From assembly GCF_003342675.1 (NCBI RefSeq), contig NZ_CP031148.1, positions 2,480,001-2,544,000 of the forward strand: DNA of 64,000 bases, in the 5' to 3' direction. A program made the translations under genes and the position numbers. This DNA comes from Haloplanus rubicundus (lineage in GTDB: Archaea > Halobacteriota > Halobacteria > Halobacteriales > Haloferacaceae). Position 1 is the stretch's first letter, and every line of letters begins with the position of its first letter. Under the pieces are notes generated by a model that was given only the letters and a program-made list of their open reading frames with translations, was not told the DNA's origin and did no database searches. This document shows, piece by piece, positions 26,838 to 35,975 of the stretch.

Positions 26838-28939
26838 TCGGGCCGCTCGCCCCGCTCGTGCTGGTCGTCGTCCTCGCGCTCCCGGTGGTGCTCTCGCCGG
26901 TCAGTCGCCGTGCGGACCTGCTCGTCTCGCGACTCGCCGTCCCCATCTTCGGCGACTACGTGGGGCGGAGTTCGCGGCGATCCTGGCAACTGGAGCGCCT
27001 CCGGGCGACCCACGTCGGCACCACCCACCGGGTGTTCGCCTCCCGAACCCTCTTTATCAGCGGCCTCGCGGGCGTCTGTGGCGCCATCCTCGGCGTCTAC
27101 GTCGCCACGTGGCTGGTCGATCTCTTCTCGATCAGCCGCGAGTCGATTCTGGCCGTCGTCCCCCCGGCGCTCTCCTTTCTCGCCGGCCTCACCCGCCTTC
27201 AGGATCTGACCCTCCTCGGCCTGTTCGTCCTCTTTCTGTTCTTCGGGGCGACCCTCGGGACGGCCCTCGCGCTCGGCACCTACTGGGCGCGGTGGGCGTA
27301 TCTCGACCAGTTGGCGAACGCCCGCGCGAGCGAGATCGAGGCGACGCTCCCGCGGACCATCGCGTTCGTCTACGCCCTCTCCCGGAGCGGGATGCCGTTC
27401 CCGAAGGTGCTCGACACGCTCGCCCGCAACGAGGACATCTACGGCGAGGCGGCCCGCGAAGTCGGCGTCGCGGTCAGGGACATGAACACCTTCTCGACGG
27501 ACATCCTGACCGCCGTCGAGCGGACGGCTGAGCGGACGCCGAGCGAGGGGCTGTCGGAGTTCGCCGACAACCTCGCGAGCGTCCTCGGGAGCGGGCGTAA
27601 CCTCTCGTCGTTCCTGCGCGACCAGTACGAGCGCTACCAAGAGGAGGCCGAAGCCCAGCAGGAGCAGTATCTCGAACTCGTCTCGACGCTCGCCGAGGTG
27701 TACGTCACCGTCCTCGTCGCCGGGCCGCTCTTTTTCATCACCGTCCTCGTCGTCATCGGCCTCGTCATCGAGGACACCATCTCCATCGTGCGATTCGTCG
27801 GCTACATCGGCATCCCGCTCGCGAGCGCGGGGTTCGTCGTCTACATCGACAGCCTGACCCAGCACGAGACGGCGCTGACGGACGTGAGTCGCGACGTGGG
27901 CAACGTGTTGGGCGTCCCCGGCGGCGACGGCGCCGCGGCCCGTTCCGACGGTGGCGTCGCCGTCTTCGGCGACGACGGCGGCGACGGCCTGTGGCGCCGA
28001 AACGCCGAACGCCTCGCGGCATACGACCGCCTGCGCGCCCTTCGGTCGTGGGCGAACGCGCCGTTACGGAGCGTCCTCGAACATCCGTGGATCAGCTTCG
28101 TCGTCACCGTGCCACTCGGCGTCGGGTGGGTGCTCTATCGCGCCGTCCCGATTCCGCTCGGCCCCTCGGCGCTCCAGACGCTCGACCTCCCCGTCATCGA
28201 GGCGACCATCTTCGTCATGACCGTCTTCGCCGTCCTCCACGAGGTACACAAACGGCGGGTCCGGGCCATCGAGCGCGCGGTCCCCGACTTCCTCTCCCGC
28301 CTCGCGAGCGTCAACGAGGCCGGCATGAGCGTCGTCGAGAGCCTCCGGCGGGTGGCCGACACCGACCTCGGCGGCCTCGAAGCCGAGGTGGAGCGAACCC
28401 GCCGGGACGTACGCTGGGGGGCCGACGTGAGCACGGCGTTCCGGCGGTTCGCCGCCCGAACCCGCGTCCGGATGGTGGCTCAGGCGGTCACCCTCATCAC
28501 GAACGCCATGAGCGCGAGCGGCGACATCGCGCCCGTGCTCCGCATCGCCGCCGACGAGGCACAGGCGACCCGTCGCCTCCGCCGCGAACGCCAACAGGAG
28601 ATGCTCACCTACATCCTCGTCATCTACATCTCGGTGTTCGTCTTCCTCGGCATCATCGCCGCGCTGACCGTCGCGTTCATCCCCGCCGTCCAGGAAGCCG
28701 GCGGGACGGCCGCCCCCGCGGCGAACGCACCCGGCACCGGCGTCACGGGCGCGTTCACCGGCACCGACGTGAACACCAGCGCCTACGAACTCCTCTTTTT
28801 CCACATCTCGGCCGTGCAGGCCGTCTGCTCCGGCCTCATCGCCGGCCAGCTCGCCGAGGGCGGCGTCGCCGACGGCGTCAAACACGCCGCCGGCCTCCTC
28901 GTGCTCACCTACCTCGTATTCGCGTTCGTACTGCTGTGA
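26834..28939 (+). CDS. pilC: Type IV pilus membrane platform protein PilC (TadC-like)
   Basis: A 701-residue polytopic protein with two GspF/TadC-type cytoplasmic domains (about residues 150-290, ATLPRTIAFVYALSRSGMPF, and about 480-600, DFLSRLASVNEAGMSVVESL), each followed by hydrophobic helices. Haloarchaeal PilC proteins share this two-domain layout and length. It is the inner membrane anchor on which the PilB ATPase acts. The start is GTG 26834, overlapping the pilB stop; a shorter start would drop the first membrane helix. The stop TGA is followed by TAC, as at the palindrome junctions. Confidence 0.88.
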   Translation: MIGPLAPLVLVVVLALPVVLSPVSRRADLLVSRLAVPIFGDYVGRSSRRSWQLERLRATHVGTTHRVFASRTLFISGLAGVCGAILGVYVATWLVDLFSISRESILAVVPPALSFLAGLTRLQDLTLLGLFVLFLFFGATLGTALALGTYWARWAYLDQLANARASEIEATLPRTIAFVYALSRSGMPFPKVLDTLARNEDIYGEAAREVGVAVRDMNTFSTDILTAVERTAERTPSEGLSEFADNLASVLGSGRNLSSFLRDQYERYQEEAEAQQEQYLELVSTLAEVYVTVLVAGPLFFITVLVVIGLVIEDTISIVRFVGYIGIPLASAGFVVYIDSLTQHETALTDVSRDVGNVLGVPGGDGAAARSDGGVAVFGDDGGDGLWRRNAERLAAYDRLRALRSWANAPLRSVLEHPWISFVVTVPLGVGWVLYRAVPIPLGPSALQTLDLPVIEATIFVMTVFAVLHEVHKRRVRAIERAVPDFLSRLASVNEAGMSVVESLRRVADTDLGGLEAEVERTRRDVRWGADVSTAFRRFAARTRVRMVAQAVTLITNAMSASGDIAPVLRIAADEAQATRRLRRERQQEMLTYILVIYISVFVFLGIIAALTVAFIPAVQEAGGTAAPAANAPGTGVTGAFTGTDVNTSAYELLFFHISAVQAVCSGLIAGQLAEGGVADGVKHAAGLLVLTYLVFAFVLL

Positions 28940-28992
28940 TACCGCTACTGCGGTCCGGGCCCCCGGACGCACAGACGTGGTACACTTAACCC
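28937..28992. terminator. GC-rich palindrome after pilC, possible terminator or decayed palindrome copy
   Basis: GTCCGGGC / CCCCGGAC (28953-28968) is a nearly perfect stem right after the pilC stop. The junction reads TGATAC, like several two-level palindromes in this window, but the rest does not match that consensus, so relatedness is unsure. Confidence 0.35.
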
Positions 28993-29015
28993 GGGGGAAC
29001 CGTTATCTCGCATCG

Positions 29016-30059
29016 ATGACCGACAGCGACCAGACCACCTACGACGTCGCCGTCGTCGGCGGCGGGCCGGCCGGCCTGACCGCCGCTCTCTACACCACCC
29101 GTCTCGGCCACGACACCGTGATCGTCAACCGCGGCGGGGGCCGCGCCGCGATGATGCAGGACACGCACAACGTCATCGGCATCACCGAGGACGTCTCGGG
29201 CGTCGAGTTCCTGCAGACCGCTCAACAGCAGGTTCAAGAGTACGGCGCCACCTACCGTCGCGGCTTCGTGAACGGGATCGACCGCCGCGACGACGAGCGG
29301 TTCCACCTCGCCGTCGACGACGGCGACGACGTCGACGTCCGGCGGGTCGTCCTCGCGACTGGCTTCAGCGACGTGAAACCGGACCCGCCGCTCCCGCCGA
29401 CGGGGCGTGGGCTCCACTACTGTCTCCACTGTGACGCCTACATGTTCGTCGACGAGTCGGTGTACGTGATGGGCCACGGCGACAGCGCCGCCTACGTCGC
29501 CATGATCATGTTCAACTTCACCGACGAGGTCGACCTCCTCACCCGCGGCGACGACCCCACCTGGAGCGACGAGACCGAGCGCATGCTGGACGCCCACCCC
29601 ATCGACGTGATCGACGAGCAGATCACGGGCATGAACCGCGGCCCCGACGGCTGGTTGGAGAGCTTCGAGTTCGAGGACGGCAGCGTCCGCGAGTACCGCG
29701 GCGGCTTCCCCATGTACGGCTCGGAGTACAACAACGCCCTCGCGGCCGATCTGGGCTGTGATCTGAACGACGACGGCACCGTCGTCGCCGACGACCACGG
29801 CCGGACGAGCGTCGACGGCGTCCACGCCGTCGGCGACCTCGTGCAGGGTCACAACCAGATTCCCGTGGCGATGGGGCAGGGCGCGAAGGCCGGCATCGCC
29901 ATCCACATGGACCTCCGGGCGTTCCCGCGGAGCGTCGACGAGATCGAGGCGCAGGGACCGGTCGACCCCGACGAAGTGCCCGCCGTCTCGCAGTCGCTCC
30001 GGGAGACGGCGCGGGCGTTTCGGGAAGCCGAGGCGGCCGAGTCCGCGGCCGACGACTGA
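29016..30059 (+). CDS. FAD/NAD(P)-dependent oxidoreductase, thioredoxin-reductase-like
   Basis: A 347-residue flavoprotein. FAD motif AVVGGGPAGLTAALYTTRLG at the N-terminus, ATGFSDVKP, the redox CxxC (HYCLHCDAY, about residues 132-140), the NAD(P) motif region VMGHGDSAAYVA, and GDLVQGHNQIPVAMGQGAKAG at the end. The CxxC is in the thioredoxin-reductase position, but the C-terminus is longer than usual and ends in an Ala/Glu tail, and the partner thioredoxin is not nearby. Reduction of a disulphide or ferredoxin-type partner is likely. ATG 29016 fits the motif spacing. Confidence 0.85.
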   Translation: MTDSDQTTYDVAVVGGGPAGLTAALYTTRLGHDTVIVNRGGGRAAMMQDTHNVIGITEDVSGVEFLQTAQQQVQEYGATYRRGFVNGIDRRDDERFHLAVDDGDDVDVRRVVLATGFSDVKPDPPLPPTGRGLHYCLHCDAYMFVDESVYVMGHGDSAAYVAMIMFNFTDEVDLLTRGDDPTWSDETERMLDAHPIDVIDEQITGMNRGPDGWLESFEFEDGSVREYRGGFPMYGSEYNNALAADLGCDLNDDGTVVADDHGRTSVDGVHAVGDLVQGHNQIPVAMGQGAKAGIAIHMDLRAFPRSVDEIEAQGPVDPDEVPAVSQSLRETARAFREAEAAESAADD

Positions 30060-30091
30060 GACGATCGACTTCCGATGACCCGTACGATCGC

Positions 30092-30475
30092 TCACACGGC
30101 GGCGACGACGTCGAGTTCCACCATGACCGTCTCGTAGAGGTCCGCCACCTCCACGGCACACCGGACCGGATACGGCTCGGAGACGTACCGTTCGTACACC
30201 GCGTTGAACTCCTCGAAGGCGTCCAGGTCCGTGACGTAGACGGTGACCTTGATCACGTCGTCGAACGACGACCCGCCGGCCTCGAGGACTGCGCCGACGT
30301 TTTCGAGGGTTCGTTCGGCCTGTTCGGCCATCGTCTCGCCGACGATGTCGCCCGTCTCCGGGTCGCCGGGCAACATCGCCGTATGCAGCGTCTCGCCGTG
30401 GATCATCCCCTGTCCGATGGGAAGCGAGTAAGCGTCGGTGAACGTCGGCGCGTCGTCGGTGGTGACGGGGTCCAT
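30092..30475 (-). CDS. ridA: RidA family enamine/imine deaminase
   Basis: A 127-residue protein with the YjgF/RidA fold. The conserved Arg105 in YPVRCAVEVADL and the C-terminal VMVELDVVAAV strand are in place, so hydrolysis of reactive 2-aminoacrylate-type enamines is expected. N-terminal residues AYSLPIGQGM are close to the family consensus. Probably a lone gene; it lies between a flavoprotein gene and tRNA-Gly. Confidence 0.9.
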   Translation of the reverse strand: MDPVTTDDAPTFTDAYSLPIGQGMIHGETLHTAMLPGDPETGDIVGETMAEQAERTLENVGAVLEAGGSSFDDVIKVTVYVTDLDAFEEFNAVYERYVSEPYPVRCAVEVADLYETVMVELDVVAAV

Positions 30476-30589
30476 GACGCGTGCCCTCTCGGCGGCCGGG
30501 CGAATAACCGTTTCGTGCGGATGTGGGGCGGTCCGTCGTCGGCCGCGAAGGGAAACGGCCTTATTCCGCCGTCCGAAAGAGTGGCGTGC

Positions 30590-30660
30590 GCGCCGGTGGT
30601 CTAGTGGTAGGACCTGAGCCTTCCAAGCTCATGGCCCGGGTTCAAATCCCGGCCGGCGCA
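30590..30660 (+). tRNA. tRNA-Gly (anticodon UCC)
   Basis: A 71-nt cloverleaf: acceptor GCGCCGG / CCGGCGC, D-arm GTCT...GGAC, anticodon loop CTTCCAA giving UCC, and T-arm with GGTTCAAATC. Discriminator A; CCA is not encoded. Its 3' 42 bp is repeated at 51140-51181, so it is the chromosomal attachment site of the island that follows. Confidence 0.97.
30619..30660 (+). repeat. attL: 3' end of tRNA-Gly (42-bp direct repeat)
   Basis: The segment from CCTTCCAAGCTCATGG to the final GGCGCA is identical to 51140-51181. It covers the anticodon loop to the discriminator, the usual target of archaeal tyrosine integrases, and leaves a functional tRNA at the left boundary. Confidence 0.95.
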
Positions 30661-30794
30661 TGACTCGGCGTTTCACGCCTCGTACGCTCATTTTGCGGCA
30701 CGAAACAGTCAGAAACCAAATATAGAGAAAATCTTCCGGTTCGGCTAACGGAGATTACCCCGCCGCCGTGTGGCGATTAGTGTGGGTAGGCAAG

Positions 30795-30817
30795 GAAGCC
30801 CCGAAACCACGGGCTTC
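30795..30817. other. Hairpin upstream of the integrase gene
   Basis: GAAGCCC / GGGCTTC form a perfect 7-bp stem around a 9-nt loop, 30 bp before the integrase start. Similar hairpins occur at IS200/IS605-type ends in haloarchaea, but no transposase is here. It may instead be part of the recombination site or of translation control of the integrase. Confidence 0.5.
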
Positions 30818-30846
30818 AGCTAATGCCGAGCCGGGGAGTGTGACTC

Positions 30847-31992
30847 ATGCAACTCAAGGAAGACACCACTGAGACGGTCGAATTTCCGGTTCCCCCGGTA
30901 GCAGAGGCAACGGAAGAACGACTTGATGATTTCTCCGCGCTTCTCGGAGACGACTATCGAGACTTCAAGGAAACCTTCCTCGAATGGCTACTCATCGAGG
31001 GGCGGGACACATACAAGCGAGAAGGCTACGCTGATGCTACGGTGCGGACGACCCACTACAAGGTCGAAGAAGCCTACCGCTGGTTGTGGGAACGCGAAGG
31101 AAGCTACACGAAAGAGTTCACACCAGAGGATGCAACCGAACTGATCGAATTTCTCGTCCGACGAACGACGCATCCTGAAACCTACGTCTACACGTTCGAG
31201 AAATCACTGAAGCGACTGTTCAAGTTCTTCCGCGAGAAGCGGAACAAGGATATCCCCGAGTGGAGTCACGAGATCCCGCTGGACACCAACTCGGATTCGT
31301 CCACCAAGGACAAGTTCTACCCCGAGGAGATGCGGGCGCTCTACGAAGCCGCCCTCGCGGTCAGTTCCGTCAAGAGCTACCACAGTGTCAGTCGACCAGA
31401 GCGCGACCAGATCAAGGCGTATCTTTCACAACGATTCGAGATGCCCAAGTCCGAGGTCGCTGCAGAAGAGTTCGAGCGGGCAAACTCGTGGAAAATCCCC
31501 TCCATCGTCTCCGTGTCATCAGACTGTGGGCTTCGACCCATCGAGGTGGGGCGTGCGAAGGTGGAGTGGTTCAACCTAGAGAATAAGAAGATGCTCGTCC
31601 CCAAAGACGAGTCCACGAAGAACGACGCCGAGTGGGAGTGTGCGCTCTCCAGCAAATCAGTTACCGCCGTGAGCAATTGGCTCTCGGAACGCGGGAGCTA
31701 CGACCTCTACGACGGACGGGACGCGGTGTGGCTCACCCGGACAGGGAACACCTACGGGTCAGGGACACTGAATCGCGTGCTGAACAAACTCACCGAGGAA
31801 GCTGATCTCGACCAGCAGGGACGTAACCTGTCCTGGTACTCCTTCCGTCATGGAGCGGCCTCAATGTGGGCCGAACAGGAGGGCATCTATCTGGCGAAGA
31901 ACCAGCTTCGGCACAAGAACGTCGAGACGACGATGCGGTACACCCGTGGGTCGGTCGATGCCGCGACAAAAGCCGCCGATTCAATGTGGTAA
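30847..31992 (+). CDS. int: Tyrosine recombinase/integrase (XerC-like)
   Basis: A 381-residue integrase. An N-terminal SAM-like DNA-binding domain (about 30-135) precedes the catalytic domain. Active-site residues: Arg230 (CGLRPIE), Arg334 (YSFRHG), His356 (LRHKNVETT) and nucleophile Tyr365 (MRYTRGS). The first His of the usual HxxR motif is Tyr331 here. It catalyses strand exchange between the element's att site and tRNA-Gly. GC content is nearer to the chromosome than most island genes, suggesting separate history. A GNAT gene starts 4 bp after its stop. Confidence 0.93.
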   Translation: MQLKEDTTETVEFPVPPVAEATEERLDDFSALLGDDYRDFKETFLEWLLIEGRDTYKREGYADATVRTTHYKVEEAYRWLWEREGSYTKEFTPEDATELIEFLVRRTTHPETYVYTFEKSLKRLFKFFREKRNKDIPEWSHEIPLDTNSDSSTKDKFYPEEMRALYEAALAVSSVKSYHSVSRPERDQIKAYLSQRFEMPKSEVAAEEFERANSWKIPSIVSVSSDCGLRPIEVGRAKVEWFNLENKKMLVPKDESTKNDAEWECALSSKSVTAVSNWLSERGSYDLYDGRDAVWLTRTGNTYGSGTLNRVLNKLTEEADLDQQGRNLSWYSFRHGAASMWAEQEGIYLAKNQLRHKNVETTMRYTRGSVDAATKAADSMW

Positions 31993-31996
31993 AATA

Positions 31997-32320
31997 ATGG
32001 AAGACGATACTACTCAAGTCGATCCGGAGGACGTGACCCTCATTGAAGCGATGTTAGGGTATGATATACTGCTGAACGGTGAACGCGTCGGAGCTATCGA
32101 AGGTGTTCCTGGGAAAATCGAGCATATCGATGTCAAGCTTCACTTACAAGACAAAGGAATCGGACGAGCCGCTTTTAACGAGTTCATAGCCTTGAGTCAA
32201 GCACACGGTGTCTCCGAAGTGACGACGAACAACGTGATGCATCCTGCTATGGAGCATATTCTTGAGTCCGAAGGGTTCGAAGAGCGGTCAGAGGAAATGG
32301 GGTGGACTAAAGAAATCTGA
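31997..32320 (+). CDS. GNAT-family N-acetyltransferase-like protein
   Basis: A 107-residue protein containing the acetyl-CoA-binding signature LQDKGIGRAAFNEFI (about residues 52-66; QxxGxG), then a strand and ESEGFEERSEEMGW, the usual end of a GNAT fold. It is shorter than typical members (about 140-150), so the first strands are missing or replaced. Substrate unknown. The ATG begins 4 bp after the integrase stop, so the genes are probably co-transcribed. Confidence 0.75.
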   Translation: MEDDTTQVDPEDVTLIEAMLGYDILLNGERVGAIEGVPGKIEHIDVKLHLQDKGIGRAAFNEFIALSQAHGVSEVTTNNVMHPAMEHILESEGFEERSEEMGWTKEI

Positions 32321-32433
32321 GCTCGTTGAAATCCTCAATCAGTAATAGATTTTCGCGAGCATGCTGAATACATAGCGCGAGTCTTGCATTTGGAAATCTG
32401 AGAGTAGATTAGTAAGCATATACTAGAAATTTC

Positions 32434-32507
32434 AAACTATATTTAATTGTCAGATTTTTGAAAAATGTCGTTACAAACTTGATGAGGAGGATTGAAAATA
32501 TGCGTTC
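32434..32507 (+). promoter_or_regulatory. Promoter, ribosome-binding site and short leader frame before the nuclease gene
   Basis: TATA-like CTATATTTAATTG (about 32436-32448) is followed by a strong GAGGAGG at 32484-32490. An ATG at 32500, 9 nt after it, opens a 13-codon frame that overlaps the nuclease start (ATG 32508) in another frame. The leader may couple or dampen translation of the nuclease; this is inference. Confidence 0.5.
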
Positions 32508-33932
32508 ATGGACGATTCAGAAAGAGAAACCGTGGAGTTAGACCAATATGATGTGATGCGGTATGAGCAGCTTCTGTCTGAATTCTTAGATAGACACAGC
32601 AATTTTGAAGACCAACTTTCCGAGTGGAGAAAGGGCTTGAATCGACACGGAGAACGCGTGAGTCTTGACGAAGCTCCCGAGAGCGAGATGTCTATTGCCA
32701 ATGCAAGGGAAGCTCATCCCCTGTTCAGCCGGATTGTCACGACTAGGGAGGAGACGAACCGTTATTTCAGGACAGGCAACATCAGGATGCTCTTGCCTGT
32801 TGTAGACGTGATTTACGCTGGTAGAGCCATAGAGGTATTTGACGAATTGGGTGTGATTGAAGCAGATGAGACTGGCCCAGATATCGCCGAAGAGTACGTC
32901 CAACGGTTACTAAATCGGGATGAAACCCTAGACGCCTTGTTCGAATTGGAGACGGCTTCGATTTTCCACCGACGTGGCTTCGATACCAAGTTGGTCAAAG
33001 AGGGTAGTGTAGGAGGCCGCGACATAGTCGTAACAGAAGACTGCACTGACGTTTCTATTGAGTGCAAGCGGAAGACCAGCCAGGTGCCATTCGATGAAAA
33101 GATGGAGATTACCGGTAAGACGATCAGCGACAAAGTTTGGAATCAAATCAATATAGGTAAAGACAGCTTCGCCCTTCGAATCTCCTCGGACACGCCGCCA
33201 AAAGATCAGCATATAGATCAACTTGCTGACTCCATTGCTGAACTTCTTCGAAACAGATGGGAAGAGAATTCTGTAACGGTAGATGGTGATAAGTTCCATA
33301 TCGAGTTGCTCGACTACTACGAAGGCGGGCGGGTGACTGAATACGAAGGTAGAATCCCTAGGACTGCCTCTGAAATGGATGAGCTTCGGGAGAAGATTGA
33401 TCCTCTGGGGCATTTGGACCACGAGATTGATCCGATGGATACGGACGGCCATGGCGACGTTCAAATCTTTGTGAACGAACTGGGCCAAGTAGTGGTTATG
33501 AATGCATATGCGATGGAGTTTGACTTCCCGAAGTACGACGAGATTCAGTTGAATGATTGGGTGATGAACACGATTCGCTCCGCTTCAAGCCAAGTTTCCG
33601 GTTTCCAACCTAGTGTCGTCTTCATTGATTTGCCCTACATCGTAATTGAGCAGATGCAGAGAAGGGAGACGGAAAGTTATCATGGCGGCACAGTCAGCCA
33701 GTGGCAGAGGCTGGCCAACGAACAGATTATCGGCCTACTCAACAAATCTGATAGTCTAAATGCAATCATATTCTCCTCGCACTCTGAGCAACATGGAGAT
33801 AATGTCGTAGAGATGGGACGCCCGATTGCCGTGGACTCACCTATTCACTCTATCTTCAATATAGACCCAGAAGAAGAGTTACCATCAAGAATCAAGGAAT
33901 TTATCGAGGGAAGCCATGTGGATCCAGACTAA
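32508..33932 (+). CDS. PD-(D/E)XK nuclease-like protein, candidate defence/restriction enzyme
   Basis: A 474-residue protein. Residues about 140-190 hold a PD-(D/E)XK-type core: Glu146/148 in a helix (FELETASIFHRRGF), Asp172 in GGRDIVV, and Glu185-Cys-Lys187 in VSIECKRKT. This is the fold of Mrr-like and other restriction endonucleases and Holliday junction enzymes. The N-terminal 130 residues are helical and the C-terminal 280 residues match no family I recognise. Codon use is AT-rich. Cleavage of foreign or modified DNA is plausible from the motif and from island context; no methyltransferase partner is present. Confidence 0.7.
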   Translation: MDDSERETVELDQYDVMRYEQLLSEFLDRHSNFEDQLSEWRKGLNRHGERVSLDEAPESEMSIANAREAHPLFSRIVTTREETNRYFRTGNIRMLLPVVDVIYAGRAIEVFDELGVIEADETGPDIAEEYVQRLLNRDETLDALFELETASIFHRRGFDTKLVKEGSVGGRDIVVTEDCTDVSIECKRKTSQVPFDEKMEITGKTISDKVWNQINIGKDSFALRISSDTPPKDQHIDQLADSIAELLRNRWEENSVTVDGDKFHIELLDYYEGGRVTEYEGRIPRTASEMDELREKIDPLGHLDHEIDPMDTDGHGDVQIFVNELGQVVVMNAYAMEFDFPKYDEIQLNDWVMNTIRSASSQVSGFQPSVVFIDLPYIVIEQMQRRETESYHGGTVSQWQRLANEQIIGLLNKSDSLNAIIFSSHSEQHGDNVVEMGRPIAVDSPIHSIFNIDPEEELPSRIKEFIEGSHVDPD

Positions 33933-34127
33933 ATCCAATCTCGGTTTCTGAGTGGTCTACCGATCGACTTCTGCATCTGAATTAGCGTCAGAAGAAAGAA
34001 GCTGTGCTGCGAGACCCTACTTATATATTCATCAAAGCCACCCTGACCGATAGTGGAGGAAAAATGGTCCTCTATTGGATCAGTAGTAGTGGCCTCTCTG
34101 GAAAACTTCGACACCATTTAACACTGA

Positions 34128-35975
34128 CCTTCCGCGGATTATAGTATTCCTCTACCAACGAACTCGAATCCACCACTAACTCTCTCCAAAGTTCGGGACC
34201 GCCTCGATGCCTCTATTCGCCGCGCTTTCGACCAAGACAATACTACTCTTGTAGAAGCTCTCCCGGCAATGGGCAAGAGCTACGGAGTCATTGAGTGGGC
34301 AGAGACGACGGGAAACCCACTTACTGTCTTCACTTCTCGACGGGAACTCTACGGTCAGTACACGCAGTGGTGTGAGGAGATGGGTCTGAGTTTTCTCTCA
34401 CTACCTGCCTTTCAACATGACTGCGAAACGATGGGAGAGGATCTACCCTTGGAGGAGCAAGTCAACGAAGTCTATGAGTCGGGGATCTCCGGAGCAGAAA
34501 TCCACGAAAACGCTCGCCAATACTTCGGTCGACCACTACCCTGTCAACAACAAGGGAAGTGTCGATACATGGAGCGGCGGGAGTTCGATCCCGAGAACTA
34601 CGACGTGCTGATCGGACACTACCTCCAAGCTCACAATCGAGACTACCTCGAAGACCGCTACGTCGCTATCGACGAGTTTCCTGGTGATGCCTACTTCTTC
34701 GAGCCGACACACAATGATGCGACGAGAGCGATCAGTAACTACCTGGATGCTGAGGATGCTCTTCCATTCGAGAACTGGAAGGATCTGATCCGTCGACGAA
34801 ACAACTCAGAATACGAAGACGAGGTCAGGGAATGGGTGAGCGACCTTGGCTTCTATTCTCACCGGGACACGAGACTCCTTCTACAACGGAAACCCGGATT
34901 CCACGCTCATGCTCCACTCCTCACCCATGCTGGACTTGAGTTTGATCTGCTGGATAACGAGTGGGAAACTGCCACCCTTGGAGCGGGGCGGAGAGCCGTC
35001 CGAAGTCCCGAAGACGAATGGACGGTTCTCATTCCACCACCACTCTATGCGTCAGAGAGTGTCATCGCCCTCGACGGAACTCCCACAGTAACCAAATGGC
35101 GACTGGCCCTCGGTGGTGACTGGATAGAACACGAGAAAGTGCTTGAGTCGGACACAGAGAAACGAGAGTACCTACGGAACGTTCTTGGACTCGAGATCAA
35201 GCAAACGGATGCTGGTTCGAAACCACATCAGAGCGGCAAGCACATCAATACCAAATCAGACGGAGCGCTGTTGGAGGGGATCTACGAGCGGGAGGGAACT
35301 CATCCGGCAGTCATCACCTCGAAGCAAGCGCAGGAACAGTACGACTCTTCCATGGTGCATCAATTCATCGAGGGGGCGGAACACTATGGCAATCTCAAGG
35401 GCAGTAACAAATTCGCGGAAACTCGTGTTGGTGCAGTAATTGGGAGTCCACATCCACCAGAGAACGAGGCCGTCAAACGATGGGGTGCTCTCGACGGGAG
35501 AGCAGTCGAACGGAAAGAGCGAAACGACGGACAACCAACCCGTGGCGAAGGTCTTGAGTTCCAATGGCCCGGCAACAAGCTCTTTCAAGACGTTGTCGAG
35601 AAGGAAGTCCTCCAGGCTGTGATGCGCTTCGGCCGTACTCCCTCGAAGGGTGAGAAGGGTGCAACTGTCTACGTCCACACGTCTCGACTTCCGGAATGGG
35701 TCACTCCCGACGAAGCCTTGGAGGTTGATACCTGGTCGGATGGAATGGAGGAAGTCGTTAACGCGCTACGTCGTTCGGAGTCATGGCCCGATGGCGAGCT
35801 GACGAACAAAGAGATAGCGGCGGACACGTCGGTCGGGACGAAGCAGGTCGGTGAACTGATGAAAGAACTGGACGAGGAAGGATACGTCACTCACCGGCGC
35901 GGCGGACGTGGGAACGCGTATCATTGGTCGGACGTTCGGCTGGCGGAGTTCACGGAGTTCGGGCAGGTGGAGTAG
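34128..35975 (+). CDS. SF2-helicase-like ATPase, copy 1 (5' end unresolved)
   Basis: The first in-frame ATG, at 34269, falls inside the Walker A motif (LPAMGKSYG), yet the frame stays open back to 34128. Codons from 34179 (TLSKVRDRLDAS...) align with residues 16-45 of its paralogue at 48247-50115. So the true protein begins upstream, from a non-standard start or after a frameshift. Motifs: Walker A GKS, Walker B VAIDEFP, IALDGTP, the Cys pair PCQQQGKC, arginine-finger-like QAVMRFGR, and a C-terminal winged helix (NKEIAADTSVGTKQVGELM). It probably unwinds or translocates on DNA. Confidence 0.75.
   Translation, partial: PSADYSIPLPTNSNPPLTLSKVRDRLDASIRRAFDQDNTTLVEALPAMGKSYGVIEWAETTGNPLTVFTSRRELYGQYTQWCEEMGLSFLSLPAFQHDCETMGEDLPLEEQVNEVYESGISGAEIHENARQYFGRPLPCQQQGKCRYMERREFDPENYDVLIGHYLQAHNRDYLEDRYVAIDEFPGDAYFFEPTHNDATRAISNYLDAEDALPFENWKDLIRRRNNSEYEDEVREWVSDLGFYSHRDTRLLLQRKPGFHAHAPLLTHAGLEFDLLDNEWETATLGAGRRAVRSPEDEWTVLIPPPLYASESVIALDGTPTVTKWRLALGGDWIEHEKVLESDTEKREYLRNVLGLEIKQTDAGSKPHQSGKHINTKSDGALLEGIYEREGTHPAVITSKQAQEQYDSSMVHQFIEGAEHYGNLKGSNKFAETRVGAVIGSPHPPENEAVKRWGALDGRAVERKERNDGQPTRGEGLEFQWPGNKLFQDVVEKEVLQAVMRFGRTPSKGEKGATVYVHTSRLPEWVTPDEALEVDTWSDGMEEVVNALRRSESWPDGELTNKEIAADTSVGTKQVGELMKELDEEGYVTHRRGGRGNAYHWSDVRLAEFTEFGQVE

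Noticed and set aside
33929-34117. A 62-codon minus-strand frame between nuclease and helicase
   Set aside because: It has a TATA-like box at a good distance, but composition is not acidic and the 3' end overlaps the nuclease end; not enough to call a gene.
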